Assembly: GCF_000189535.1 (NCBI RefSeq)
Contig: NC_015145.1
Span: forward strand, 1,612,001-1,676,000
DNA: 64,000 nt
DNA from: Pseudarthrobacter phenanthrenivorans Sphe3
GTDB taxonomy: Bacteria > Actinomycetota > Actinomycetes > Actinomycetales > Micrococcaceae
Direction of reading: 5' to 3'
Both the position numbers and the translations under genes were made by a program. Numbering within the stretch: position 1 is the first letter of the stretch; each line of letters starts with the position of its first letter. Below are positions 54,427 to 63,705 of this stretch, in pieces. The notes under the pieces are model-generated. The model made no database searches and was not told the origin of the DNA. It saw only the letters and a list, made by a program, of their open reading frames with translations.

Positions 54427-54460
54427 CAGATGCCAGGCAGGGACACCTGCCTGGCATCTG
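54427..54460 (+). terminator. Hairpin between sepF and yggT
   Basis: A 15-bp perfect stem (54427-54441 with 54446-54460), loop GACA, no T tract. It may limit, rather than stop, read-through into yggT. Confidence 0.6.
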
Positions 54461-54530
54461 TGCTGAAATAGACGGGACACATCGGCAGGACGCCGGGTAC
54501 GTACATGGACATGGAGATATGAAATAAGTC

Positions 54531-54821
54531 ATGGGAATCGCTTTCGGACTTGTCTATCTCGCTTTGCTCCTGTTCTTTGTTGCCCTCATCATCCGGCTGG
54601 TATTCGACTGGGTGCAGATGTTCGCCCGGGAATGGCGGCCACGGGGCGTCGCGCTGGTGGTGGCCCATGCCGTGTACTCGATCACCGACCCGCCACTTAA
54701 GGTGCTGCGCAGGATGATCCCGCCCCTTCGTCTGGGCGGCATCTCGCTGGACCTCGGATTCCTGATCCTGTTCATCGCCGTCAGCATCGCGATGAGCGTC
54801 ACCAGGGGCCTGGCCTCCTGA
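54531..54821 (+). CDS. YggT-family membrane protein
   Basis: 96 aa with two hydrophobic helices (about 4-27 and 72-92) and a conserved central loop ITDPPLKVLRRMIPPLR. YggT genes lie next to sepF in most Gram-positive dcw clusters; a part in osmotic balance or membrane fluidity is suggested but not settled. Starts at ATG 54531. Confidence 0.93.
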   Translation: MGIAFGLVYLALLLFFVALIIRLVFDWVQMFAREWRPRGVALVVAHAVYSITDPPLKVLRRMIPPLRLGGISLDLGFLILFIAVSIAMSVTRGLAS

Positions 54822-54998
54822 TCGCCCGAAATAGACCTAGCAGCGCAGGGCGGACCCTTCCGGGAACAGTTACTGCAAAGCGAAGAAAACTCGCGTTTGA
54901 CACCGCAGTGTTGAATTAGAGTAACCAGACCAAATTTAGGTACCGTAGTTTTGACGGCCGGAAGGCCTACTGACTAACTAGACCAGTGAGGTGACCAG

Positions 54999-55688
54999 AT
55001 GGCTTTGACGCCAGAAGACGTTGTCAACAAGCGCTTTCAGCCGACCAAGTTCCGTGAGGGCTACGACCAGGACGAAGTTGATGACTTCCTGGACGAGATC
55101 GTTGTGGAGCTCCGCCGCCTGAACCAGGAGAACGACGAACTTCGCAAGAAGCTCGCCGAAGCCGGGTCCAGCGTTCCTGCCAGCTCGGCTTCCGCTCCCG
55201 TAGTGGAGAAGGTTCCCGCGCCCGCCAAGGCAGACAAGGACGAGGCACGCGAAAAGGCTGAGGCTGAGGCCAAGGCCGCCGAAGCGGCAAAGAAGAAGGA
55301 CATCCAGCCGGCCGCCCCCGCGGCTGCAGCCCCCGTCGCCGCCACGCCGTCCGCAGCAACGCCTTCCGCCGAATCCGCTGCCGGCCTGCTGGCCATGGCC
55401 CAGCAGATGCACGACCGCCACGTCGCTGACGGCCAGGCACAGAAGGACAAGATCATCGCTGAGGCGCAGATCGAAGCCAGCAGCCTGGTCAACGACGCGC
55501 AGGAGAAGTCCCGCAAGATCCTTGGCGCCCTCGAGCAGCAGCGCTCCGTCCTGGAACGCAAGGTGGAGCAGCTCCGCGGCTTCGAACGCGATTACCGTTC
55601 ACGCCTGAAGGCCTACATCGAAGGCCAGCTCCGCGACCTGGACGCCCGCGGTTCAGTGGCCACCCCTGAGGTCAGCGAAGCCAACTAG
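54999..55688 (+). CDS. divIVA: Cell polarity protein DivIVA (Wag31)
   Basis: Coiled-coil scaffold that binds curved membrane at the poles and septum and organises polar growth. 229 aa. The N-terminal DivIVA domain has LTPEDVVNKRFQPTKFREGYDQ cut here to its known core LTPEDVVNKRF and YDQDEVDDFLDEIV. A Lys/Glu/Ala-rich linker with Ala/Pro-rich repeats follows, then a second coiled coil (about 130-215). GTGAGGTGACC precedes ATG 54999. A TTGACA hexamer lies about 100 nt upstream, but no convincing -10 could be placed. Followed by a terminator. Confidence 0.95.
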   Translation: MALTPEDVVNKRFQPTKFREGYDQDEVDDFLDEIVVELRRLNQENDELRKKLAEAGSSVPASSASAPVVEKVPAPAKADKDEAREKAEAEAKAAEAAKKKDIQPAAPAAAAPVAATPSAATPSAESAAGLLAMAQQMHDRHVADGQAQKDKIIAEAQIEASSLVNDAQEKSRKILGALEQQRSVLERKVEQLRGFERDYRSRLKAYIEGQLRDLDARGSVATPEVSEAN

Positions 55689-55708
55689 TCTGTCAAGCAC
55701 GTATTCTG

Positions 55709-55746
55709 AAAGCCGGTGGCTGAGGATTCCTCGGCCACCGGCTTTT
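55709..55746. terminator. Terminator after divIVA
   Basis: Stem AAAGCCGGTGGC/GCCACCGGCTTT (55709-55720 with 55734-55745), a small inner TGAGGA/CCTCG pair, then T. It ends the dcw cluster. Confidence 0.85.
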
Positions 55747-55780
55747 GGCATGAACTCCCGGTTTTACGAATGAAAGCACC

Positions 55781-56365
55781 ATGACTGACGAACTTGCTGC
55801 GGACTCCGCACGCCCTGTCCCACCATCCCCGCGTCCGCGCCGGGCTGTGCTGATGTCCGTGTTTGCGGGGTTCGCACTTTTCGCCTATGTCCTGGACCAG
55901 CTTACAAAGCTGTGGGTAACCTCCTCCATGGTGGAAGGCGAGCGGATCCCCGTGATCCCGCCCCTGCTGCACTGGTACTTCATCCGGAATTCCGGTGCCG
56001 CATTTTCCATTGGCGAGAACGTGACCTGGGTGTTTTCCATCATCATGGCCGCCGTTGCCATCGCCATCCTTTTCCAGGTCCGCAAGCTGGGTTCGGTGTG
56101 GTGGTCCCTGGCGCTGGGCCTGCTCCTGGGCGGAGCACTGGGCAACCTTACCGACCGCCTGTTCCGGGAGCCGTCCTTCGGGATGGGGCACGTGGTGGAC
56201 TTTATCCAGCTCCCCAACTTTGCGATTTTCAATATCGCCGACTCAGCGGTGGTCTCCGCCGTGGCCATCATCTGCATCCTGACCCTTCGCGGCATAACGC
56301 TGGACGGGAGCCGGCTTACGTCCGAACCCAAGGAGAAGCCCAAGGAGAAGCCCAAGGATGCCTGA
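55781..56365 (+). CDS. lspA: Lipoprotein signal peptidase II
   Basis: Membrane aspartic protease that removes lipoprotein signal peptides. 194 aa, four membrane helices. The catalytic Asp pair is in [11 protein letters not shown] and VVDFIQ...FNIADSAVV, with NSGAAFS at the substrate site. The C terminus ends in [12 protein letters not shown], from tandem 12-bp repeats in the DNA. Overlaps rluD by 8 nt. Confidence 0.95.
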   Translation: MTDELAADSARPVPPSPRPRRAVLMSVFAGFALFAYVLDQLTKLWVTSSMVEGERIPVIPPLLHWYFIRNSGAAFSIGENVTWVFSIIMAAVAIAILFQVRKLGSVWWSLALGLLLGGALGNLTDRLFREPSFGMGHVVDFIQLPNFAIFNIADSAVVSAVAIICILTLRGITLDGSRLTSEPKEKPKEKPKDA

Positions 56366-57284
56366 GCGCATGGTTGTCACGGAGGAATTCGGGGGAGCGC
56401 GGGCCGACGCCGGCCTGGCAGCGCTCCTGGGTGTCTCACGTTCCGTCGCTGCGTCCCTCCTGGCAGAGGGCCACGTGCTCGCCAAGGGAAAGCCGCTGGG
56501 AAAGTCGGCAAAACTGGTGGCGGGAGACGTCCTCCAGGTCAGTATGCCGGAACGGCGGGACCCGCTGGAAGTCGTGGAGGAAGTTGTGGAAGGCCTGAAG
56601 ATCCTGCTGGACGACGAGGATTTCGCCGTCGTGGACAAGCCCGTTGGCGTCGCCGCCCACCCGTCGCCAGGCTGGGTGGGCCCAACCGTGGTGGGCGGTC
56701 TCGCCGGCGCCGGATACCGCATCTCCACGTCCGGCTCGCCGGAGCGGGCAGGCATCGTGCACAGGCTTGACGTGGGTACGTCGGGCGTCATGGTGGTGGC
56801 CAAGTCCGAGCGGGCCTATACCGCCCTCAAGCGCGCCTTTAAGGAACGCAGCGTGGACAAGGTTTACCACGCTGTGGTGCAGGGCCTCCCCGATCCGGTG
56901 GTGGGCACCATCGACGCACCTATCGGCCGGCATCCCGGACATGACTGGCGCTTCGCCGTCATCGAAGACGGCCGCCCTTCCATCACCCACTACGAGGTGC
57001 TGGAGGCCTTCGGCAAGGCGAGCCTGGTGGAAGTCCATTTGGAGACCGGCCGAACCCACCAGATCCGGGTCCACTTTTCGGCGCTGCGGCACCCCTGCGC
57101 CGGCGACCTCACCTACGGTGCGGATCCCCGCCTCGCCGCCACCCTTGGGCTGACGCGGCAGTGGCTGCACGCCCGGGAACTGGGATTCGACCATCCTGTG
57201 ACGGGGGAACGCGTCCGGGTCACCAGCGACTACCCGCAGGACCTTGCGTTCGCTTTGGAAGTGCTCGCGTCCGGGCAGGCCTAG
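56358..57284 (+). CDS. rluD: Pseudouridine synthase, RluA/RluD family
   Basis: Isomerises uridines in 23S rRNA. 308 aa from ATG 56358. An S4 domain (about 10-75) precedes the catalytic motif [13 protein letters not shown]; the second motif is [10 protein letters not shown] and [14 protein letters not shown]. Translationally coupled to lspA, as is common in Gram-positive bacteria. The exact uridine sites are inferred from family. Confidence 0.93.
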   Translation: MPERMVVTEEFGGARADAGLAALLGVSRSVAASLLAEGHVLAKGKPLGKSAKLVAGDVLQVSMPERRDPLEVVEEVVEGLKILLDDEDFAVVDKPVGVAAHPSPGWVGPTVVGGLAGAGYRISTSGSPERAGIVHRLDVGTSGVMVVAKSERAYTALKRAFKERSVDKVYHAVVQGLPDPVVGTIDAPIGRHPGHDWRFAVIEDGRPSITHYEVLEAFGKASLVEVHLETGRTHQIRVHFSALRHPCAGDLTYGADPRLAATLGLTRQWLHARELGFDHPVTGERVRVTSDYPQDLAFALEVLASGQA

Positions 57285-57334
57285 CGGCGTGCCAGGCCGG
57301 GCACGCCGGGCGCTGCGGTGTCCGGGCCGGAGCA

Positions 57335-57340
57335 TAGAAT
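57335..57340 (+). promoter_or_regulatory. dnaE: -10 element of leaderless dnaE promoter
   Basis: TAGAAT and then 6 nt (AGTCCG) to GTG 57347, the spacing of leaderless mRNAs. No -35 consensus and no ribosome site. Confidence 0.65.
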
Positions 57341-57346
57341 AGTCCG

Positions 57347-60300
57347 GTGACTTCCAGCAACGACTCGTTTGTCCATCTCCACACCCACACCGAGTACTCC
57401 ATGCTGGACGGTGCGGCACGACTCGGCGAGCTGTTCGACGAAACCGAGCGGCTAGGGATGCCGGCCCTCGCCACCACCGACCACGGCTACCTGTTCGGAG
57501 CTTTCGATTTCTGGAAGAAGGCCACCGACAAGGGGATCAAACCCATCATCGGCGTCGAAGCCTACGTGACGCCGGGCACGGCCCGCGGCGACAAGAGCCG
57601 GGTGCGCTGGGGCGAGGAACACCAGCGCAAGGACGACATCTCCGGCGGCGGTTCCTACACCCACATGACCCTGCTCAGCTATAACAACGCGGGCATGCGG
57701 AACCTCTTCCGGGCTTCCTCGATCGCCTCCCTGGATGCCGTGTTCGGCAAATGGCCCCGCCTGGACCGGGAACTGCTGAACACCTACTCAGAGGGCCTCA
57801 TTGCCACCACCGGCTGCCCTTCCGGCGAGATCCAGACGCGCCTGCGGCTGGGCCAGTACCGCGAGGCGCTGGAAGCCGCGGCCGAGTTCCGCGACATTTT
57901 TGGTGCGGAGAACTACTTCTGCGAACTGATGGACCATGGGCTGGACATCGAACGGCGGGTCACAGGGGACCTGCTGCGGCTCGCCAAGGATCTCAACCTT
58001 CCGCTCGTTGCCACCAACGACCTCCACTACACGCACGAGCACGACGCCAAGGCGCACGAAGCCCTGCTGGCCATCCAGTCCGGTTCCACCCTGCTCGAAC
58101 CCACCTACGACAACGGCGGCTCCCGCTTCGCGTTCTCCGGCAGCGGCTACTACCTGAAGTCCCCCCAGGAGATGCGCGAGCTCTTCCGCGACCACCCCGA
58201 CGCCTGCGACAACACCCTCCTGATCGCCGAACGCTGCGAAGTCTCCTTCAACACCGGCGCCAACTACATGCCGCGGTTCCCCTGCCCGCCGGGGGAGGAC
58301 GAAACTTCCTGGCTGGTCAAAGAAGTAGCCAAGGGACTGGAGTACCGCTATCCCGGCGGGGTGCCCGACAACGTCCGGGCCCAGGCCGACTACGAGCTTG
58401 GCGTTATCACCTCCATGGGATTCCCCGGCTACTTCCTGGTGGTGGCTGACTTCATCAACTGGGCCAAGAACAACGGCATCCGGGTAGGCCCGGGCCGTGG
58501 TTCGGGCGCTGGTTCCATGGTGGCGTACGCCATGCGCATCACGGACCTGGACCCGCTCCGCCACGGCCTGATCTTCGAGCGCTTCCTGAACCCGGACCGC
58601 GTGTCCATGCCCGACTTCGACGTCGACTTCGATGACCGCCGCCGCCCTGAAGTGATCGACTACGTGACGCGCAAGTACGGTGACGAGCGCGTGGCCATGA
58701 TCGTCACCTACGGCACCATCAAGACCAAGCAGGCGTTGAAGGACTCATCCCGAGTCCTGGGGTACCCCTTCAGCATGGGCGAGCAGCTCACCAAGGCGCT
58801 GCCCCCCGCCGTGATGGCCAAGGACATCCCGCTGGCCGATATCCAGAATCCCGAAGCCAAGCGGTACGGCGAGGCCGGGGACTTCCGCCAGCTGATCAGC
58901 ACGGACCCGGAAGCGGCCAAGGTGTTCGAGACCGCACTGGGCATTGAAGGGCTGAAGCGGCAGTGGGGCGTCCACGCGGCAGGCGTGATCATGTCCTCGG
59001 ACCCGATCATCGATGTGATCCCCATCATGCGGCGCATCCAGGACGGCCAGGTCATCACCCAGTTCGACTACCCCACGTGTGAGGGCCTCGGCCTGATCAA
59101 GATGGACTTCCTGGGCCTGCGGAACCTGACGATCATTTCCGACGCCCTGGAAAACATCAAGCTGAACCGCGGCATCGACCTGGACCTCGAAAACCTGGAA
59201 CTCGACGATGCCCCGTCCTACGAGCTCCTGGCCCGCGGCGACACCCTGGGCGTGTTCCAGCTCGACGGCGGACCCATGCGGTCCCTGCTCAAGCTGATGA
59301 AGCCCGACAACTTCGAAGACATTTCGGCCGTGCTCGCCTTGTACCGGCCCGGCCCCATGGGCGCCAACGCGCACACGGACTACGCGCTGCGGAAAAACGG
59401 CATCCAGCCCGTCATTCCCATCCACCCCGAGCTTGAGGAACCCCTCTCCGAGATCCTGGGCGGGACCTACGGCCTGATCGTGTACCAGGAGCAGGTGATG
59501 GCCGTGGCCCAGAAGCTTGCCGGGTACTCACTGGGCCAGGCAGACATCCTCCGCCGTGCGATGGGCAAGAAGAAAAAATCCGAACTGGACAAGCAGTTCG
59601 CCGGCTTTTCCCAGGGCATGCAGGACAACGGTTACTCCATGGAGGCTGTCAAAACCCTCTGGGACATCCTGCTGCCGTTCTCCGACTACGCCTTCAACAA
59701 GGCCCACTCCGCCGCCTACGGTGTCATCTCGTACTGGACCGCCTACCTCAAGGCGCACTACGCCCCCGAATACATGGCAGCGCTGCTCACCTCGGTGGGT
59801 GACGACAAGGACAAGTCGGCGATTTACCTGAACGAGTGCCGCCGGATGGGCATCACGGTGCTGCCGCCGGACGTCAACGAATCCGCCCTGAACTTCACGC
59901 CCGTGGGCAACGACATCCGCTTCGGCATGGGCGCAATCCGCAACGTGGGCGTCAACGTGGTGGAGGCCATGGTGGCCGCCCGCGAAAGCGAAGGGGCGTT
60001 CACGTCCTTCAAGGACTACCTGATGAAGGTCCCGGCCGTGGTCTGCAACAAACGGACCATCGAATCGCTGATCAAGTCCGGCGCCTTCGACTCCCTGGGC
60101 CACCACCGCCGGGCCCTGGCCATGATCCACGAAGAGGCCATCGATTCCGTGATCACGCTCAAGCGGAACGAAGCGATCGGACAGTTCGACCTCTTCGCCG
60201 GTTTCGAGGAAGCCGAATCCGAGTCCTCCCTGAGCATCGAGATCCCTGACCTGCCGGAATGGGAGAAGAAGGACAAGCTGTCCTTCGAACGGGACATGCT

Positions 60301-60904
60301 GGGCCTTTACGTCTCGGACCATCCGCTGCAGGGCCTGGAAGGGCTGCTGAGCCAGCACGCGGAAATGAGCATCACCTCCGTCCTGGGCGAGGACGGGCCA
60401 CAGGACGGTGCCATCATCACCATCGCCGGCATGATCACCTCGTTGAGCAGGCGCATCGCCAAAGCCAGCGGCAACGCCTACGCCCGCGCGGAGGTGGAGG
60501 ACCTGGGCGGTTCCATGGAAGTGATGTTCTTCGGCCAGGTCTACGGCCCGATCGCGTCGGTGCTGGCGGAGGACCTGATTGTGGTGGTCAAGGGCCGGCT
60601 GCAGAAGCGCGACGACGGCGCCATCACGCTGAACTGCATGGAACTATCCGTCCCGGACCTCAGCGAGGGACTGAACGGGCCGCTGGTGATCACCATGCCG
60701 ACGCACAAGGCCACCGAGGCCGTGGTTACCGAGCTTGGCGACGTGCTCCGCACGCACCGCGGAAACTCCGAGGTGCGCCTGCACCTCCAGGGGGACACGC
60801 GCACGGAAATCATGGGGCTGCCGGTGCACCTGCGCGTGAACCCAAGCCCGTCCCTGTTTGGTGACCTGAAAGTCCTCCTCGGCCCCGCCTGCCTGGACGC
60901 CTGA
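57347..60904 (+). CDS. dnaE: DNA polymerase III alpha subunit
   Basis: Replicative DNA polymerase catalytic subunit. 1185 aa from GTG 57347. N-terminal PHP domain with VHLHTHTEYSMLDG and DHGYLFG; polymerase core with MPDFDVDFDDRRRPEV, which holds catalytic aspartates; GRGSGAGSMVAYA before it; finger and thumb regions; OB-fold near 1010-1100. This length and type match the DnaE1 of actinobacteria. A monocistronic unit. Confidence 0.97.
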   Translation: MTSSNDSFVHLHTHTEYSMLDGAARLGELFDETERLGMPALATTDHGYLFGAFDFWKKATDKGIKPIIGVEAYVTPGTARGDKSRVRWGEEHQRKDDISGGGSYTHMTLLSYNNAGMRNLFRASSIASLDAVFGKWPRLDRELLNTYSEGLIATTGCPSGEIQTRLRLGQYREALEAAAEFRDIFGAENYFCELMDHGLDIERRVTGDLLRLAKDLNLPLVATNDLHYTHEHDAKAHEALLAIQSGSTLLEPTYDNGGSRFAFSGSGYYLKSPQEMRELFRDHPDACDNTLLIAERCEVSFNTGANYMPRFPCPPGEDETSWLVKEVAKGLEYRYPGGVPDNVRAQADYELGVITSMGFPGYFLVVADFINWAKNNGIRVGPGRGSGAGSMVAYAMRITDLDPLRHGLIFERFLNPDRVSMPDFDVDFDDRRRPEVIDYVTRKYGDERVAMIVTYGTIKTKQALKDSSRVLGYPFSMGEQLTKALPPAVMAKDIPLADIQNPEAKRYGEAGDFRQLISTDPEAAKVFETALGIEGLKRQWGVHAAGVIMSSDPIIDVIPIMRRIQDGQVITQFDYPTCEGLGLIKMDFLGLRNLTIISDALENIKLNRGIDLDLENLELDDAPSYELLARGDTLGVFQLDGGPMRSLLKLMKPDNFEDISAVLALYRPGPMGANAHTDYALRKNGIQPVIPIHPELEEPLSEILGGTYGLIVYQEQVMAVAQKLAGYSLGQADILRRAMGKKKKSELDKQFAGFSQGMQDNGYSMEAVKTLWDILLPFSDYAFNKAHSAAYGVISYWTAYLKAHYAPEYMAALLTSVGDDKDKSAIYLNECRRMGITVLPPDVNESALNFTPVGNDIRFGMGAIRNVGVNVVEAMVAARESEGAFTSFKDYLMKVPAVVCNKRTIESLIKSGAFDSLGHHRRALAMIHEEAIDSVITLKRNEAIGQFDLFAGFEEAESESSLSIEIPDLPEWEKKDKLSFERDMLGLYVSDHPLQGLEGLLSQHAEMSITSVLGEDGPQDGAIITIAGMITSLSRRIAKASGNAYARAEVEDLGGSMEVMFFGQVYGPIASVLAEDLIVVVKGRLQKRDDGAITLNCMELSVPDLSEGLNGPLVITMPTHKATEAVVTELGDVLRTHRGNSEVRLHLQGDTRTEIMGLPVHLRVNPSPSLFGDLKVLLGPACLDA

Positions 60905-60968
60905 CCGTGGTGGGCGGACGACGGCGGAACCTCCCGCCGTCGTCGGCCGCCATCAGCGCCGGGACCTG

Positions 60969-61469
60969 TCAGATCTCGTAGTCGAGCGGGACAGGCTGGC
61001 TGTAGCCGCCGCGATGGTAGAGCAGCGGGGACCCCTCTCCGCCCACCTGGCCGTCCACCACCTGGACCACCACAACAGCGTTGTTCTCAAACGACAGGCG
61101 CATCTGCACCTCGCCGATCAACCAGCCGGCCACGTCCTTGAGTATGGGCACCCCGTGGGGCCCCACTTCCCAGTGGTCACCCTCGAAGCGGTTGCCCGCC
61201 CCGGCAAACCGGTCAGCAAGCTGCTGGTTCTCCAGGCCCAGCATGTGCACTCCCAGGTAGGTGGTGTTTGCCACTGCCGGCCACGACCTGGAGCTGCGGG
61301 CCATGTTGAACGTGAACCGCGGAGGCTGTGCCGAAAGCGAGGCCACGGACGTTGCCGTGAACCCGTATGGCTGGTCCTGGTAGTTCACCGTGATGATGGC
61401 GACGCCGGCAGCATGGCGCCGGAACATCTCCCTGAACGTCCGCTCGAACGGCACGTCATTTGCTGTCAC
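60969..61469 (-). CDS. Flavin reductase-like domain protein
   Basis: 166 aa FMN-binding flavin reductase-like protein from GTG 61469, with GGGAG upstream. The flavin-binding motif is GVAIITV...PYGFTATSVASLS, and GLENQQLADRFAG and HWEVG are typical. Such proteins reduce FMN with NAD(P)H for partner monooxygenases, or act as small oxidoreductases; no partner monooxygenase is nearby. It is divergent from the membrane protein gene. Confidence 0.85.
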   Translation of the reverse strand: MTANDVPFERTFREMFRRHAAGVAIITVNYQDQPYGFTATSVASLSAQPPRFTFNMARSSRSWPAVANTTYLGVHMLGLENQQLADRFAGAGNRFEGDHWEVGPHGVPILKDVAGWLIGEVQMRLSFENNAVVVVQVVDGQVGGEGSPLLYHRGGYSQPVPLDYEI

Positions 61470-61597
61470 AGGAACTCCCGGGGTGGAACTGGCTGGTGGT
61501 GTCTCTCCTTCAAGGGTATTGGTCCCGGGCCCGGCTGGTGAACCGTTGCATACGGGTGCGGCGATCCCGGGGAAGAACGTTTGTTAAGGTTTGTTGC

Positions 61598-62134
61598 ATG
61601 ACGAAAGCTGCCCTCCGTTCCCGCCCCCGCCTGCCCTGGGTCCTGCTCGCAGTCCCTGCAGCGGCGGGTGTTCCGCTGGGAATCCTCTGGTGGCTGCTTG
61701 CGCCCGGAGGTTTGAACCTGGTCACCAGGGACCCTGCCTTCGGCAGCGGCACCAACCCCGAGGTTTGGCTGCCCAGGGACCTGACGCTGGCCGGGCTGCT
61801 GGTCTTCGCAGGGTGCCTCCTTGCCGTGTTCCTGGCGGACAGGAGACGTAAGGACCCGCAGGCAGACCTGGTGCTTGGGTTGGCTGGCGCCCTGCTTGGT
61901 GCCGTGCTGGCGTGGCAGGCCGGCATCCTCGCCGCGCACCTCTGGGGCCCGGCGGTTGACGCCTCAGCCAACGCCAGCATCGCGTTTTCGCTGCGGGCCT
62001 GGCCGGTGCTGCTGCTGTGGCCGGCCGCAACTGCCATATCGGTCTTCGTGCTGGAGCTCCTCCACCTGCTTGGGAAGAAGCCCGACGGCGACGCGCACGG
62101 GGCGCCCTACGCGCCTGCCGGGACCGTAAAATAG
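61598..62134 (+). CDS. Hypothetical four-helix membrane protein
   Basis: 178 aa from ATG 61598. Four hydrophobic segments (about 15-35, 60-80, 92-115, 130-155) and a short soluble tail. It resembles DUF2567-type actinobacterial membrane proteins in size and layout, but the match is not firm. The frame is open upstream to 61460, without signal. Its stop (62132-62134) overlaps the hisD -10 element. Confidence 0.65.
   Translation: MTKAALRSRPRLPWVLLAVPAAAGVPLGILWWLLAPGGLNLVTRDPAFGSGTNPEVWLPRDLTLAGLLVFAGCLLAVFLADRRRKDPQADLVLGLAGALLGAVLAWQAGILAAHLWGPAVDASANASIAFSLRAWPVLLLWPAATAISVFVLELLHLLGKKPDGDAHGAPYAPAGTVK
62127..62132 (+). promoter_or_regulatory. hisD: -10 element of leaderless hisD promoter
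   Basis: TAAAAT followed by AGCCGG and GTG 62139. It overlaps the last sense codons and stop of the upstream gene, so hisD can start its own transcript. Confidence 0.65.
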
Positions 62135-62138
62135 CCGG

Positions 62139-63506
62139 GTGACCAATTCTTCGGAGAATACCGCCAGCCCAGCCGCCGCCGTCGTGGACTTCCGCACCGT
62201 TGACCTGCGCGGGCGGAGCCTGACGCTCGCGGGCCTGCGCGCGGCCGTGCCCCGCGCCCAGGGCCACACCGTGGCGGACGCCGAGGAGAAGGTGCTGGAC
62301 ATCATTTCCGCCGTCCGGCAACGCGGATTCGAGGCGCTGGGCGAACTGGCCCTCCGCTTCGACGGCGTCCAGCAGGAGCATCCGCTGGTTCCGCAGGACG
62401 CCCTCTCCGCCGCGCTGGACGGGCTGGACCCGTCCGTCCGCCGTGCGCTGGAGGAATCGATCAGCCGCGCCCGGCGTTTTGCGGACGGCCAGCGCCCGCG
62501 CAATATCGACGTCGAGCTCGGTGACGGTGCCCTGGTGAGCCAGAACTGGGTGCCGGTGGCGCGCGTTGGCCTCTACGTTCCTGGCGGCCTGGCCGTATAC
62601 CCGTCCTCCGTGATCATGAACGTGGTTCCGGCGCTGGCTGCCGGTGTGCAGTCCATTGCGCTGGCCTCACCGCCGCAGAAGGAGTTCGGCGGGCTGCCCC
62701 ACCCCACCATCCTTGCTGCCGCAGCCTTGCTGGGCATCACGGAGGTCTATGCCATCGGCGGCGCCCAGGCGATCGCCGCGTTCGCCTACGGCGTGGCTGC
62801 ATCAGACGCCGGCCCGGCCCTGGAGCCGGTGGATGTGGTGACAGGACCAGGCAACATTTTCGTGGCTACGGCCAAGCGGCTGGTGAAGGGCGTGGTGGGA
62901 ATCGATTCCGAGGCCGGCACCACGGAGATCGCGATTCTGGCCGACTCCACAGCCCGGCCCCGCCTTGTTGCGGCGGACCTCATCAGCCAGGCCGAGCACG
63001 ATCCCAAGGCCGCCTCGGTGCTCATTACCGATTCCGAGGAGCTGGCGGCCGCTGTACGGACTGAACTGGAGCAGCAGGCGGCGGCCACGAAACACGGGTC
63101 GCGCGTCCGCGAAGCCCTGTCCGGTCCGCAGTCCGGAGTTGTGCTGGTGGACAACCTGGAGCAGGGCATCGCCGCCTGCGACGCCTACGCTGCCGAGCAC
63201 CTTGAGATCATGACCCGGGACGCTGCCGGTGTTGCAGCCCGGATCCGGAATGCCGGCGCCATCTTCGTGGGGGACTACAGCCCTGTGAGCCTGGGCGATT
63301 ACTGCGCCGGCTCCAACCACGTGCTGCCCACCAGCGGCACGGCAGCTTTTTCCTCGGGCCTGAATGTGACCACGTTCCTGCGGGCCATCCAGGTAGTTAA
63401 CTACAGCCGGGAGGCGCTGGCCGAGGTCAGCACGCACATTGTGAGCTTGTCCGGCGCGGAGGACCTTCCGGCGCACGGTGATGCCGTGACTGCCCGGTTC
63501 TCCTGA
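62139..63506 (+). CDS. hisD: Histidinol dehydrogenase
   Basis: Last two steps of histidine synthesis: NAD-dependent oxidation of histidinol to histidine. 455 aa from GTG 62139. Conserved stretches are [58 protein letters not shown], and AAEHLEIM, with zinc-binding Gln, His and Asp in their usual places. No other his gene is in the window. Confidence 0.95.
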   Translation: MTNSSENTASPAAAVVDFRTVDLRGRSLTLAGLRAAVPRAQGHTVADAEEKVLDIISAVRQRGFEALGELALRFDGVQQEHPLVPQDALSAALDGLDPSVRRALEESISRARRFADGQRPRNIDVELGDGALVSQNWVPVARVGLYVPGGLAVYPSSVIMNVVPALAAGVQSIALASPPQKEFGGLPHPTILAAAALLGITEVYAIGGAQAIAAFAYGVAASDAGPALEPVDVVTGPGNIFVATAKRLVKGVVGIDSEAGTTEIAILADSTARPRLVAADLISQAEHDPKAASVLITDSEELAAAVRTELEQQAAATKHGSRVREALSGPQSGVVLVDNLEQGIAACDAYAAEHLEIMTRDAAGVAARIRNAGAIFVGDYSPVSLGDYCAGSNHVLPTSGTAAFSSGLNVTTFLRAIQVVNYSREALAEVSTHIVSLSGAEDLPAHGDAVTARFS

Positions 63507-63561
63507 GAGCCGGCTGTCCTGGGGCTGTGACGGCTGAAAAAGCCAGCATCTAGTAGTAGGC

Positions 63562-63576
63562 ACCACAACATGTGGT
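63562..63576. promoter_or_regulatory. nrdR: Palindrome upstream of nrdR
   Basis: ACCACA-ACA-TGTGGT, perfect 6-bp arms, 130 nt before nrdR. It partly resembles the NrdR-box family of palindromes, which would allow autoregulation; a second box at helical spacing is not obvious. Confidence 0.4.
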
Positions 63577-63705
63577 AGTTACAAGCTTGTTATTAGCCCG
63601 GGCCGGGACGTAAACTGGAAAGGCCAGCCTGTGCTGGCTGCCATCAAGCTTGCACGTGTTCCGCCTGCACAGCTTCGAACAGGATCACGGGAAGAGGGAG
63701 ACAGG

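Noticed and set aside
56315..56360. Tandem 12-bp repeat at the 3' end of lspA as a mobile or phase-variable repeat
   Set aside because: Unit length is a multiple of three, so copy changes only alter the charged tail (KPKE) and do not switch the gene.
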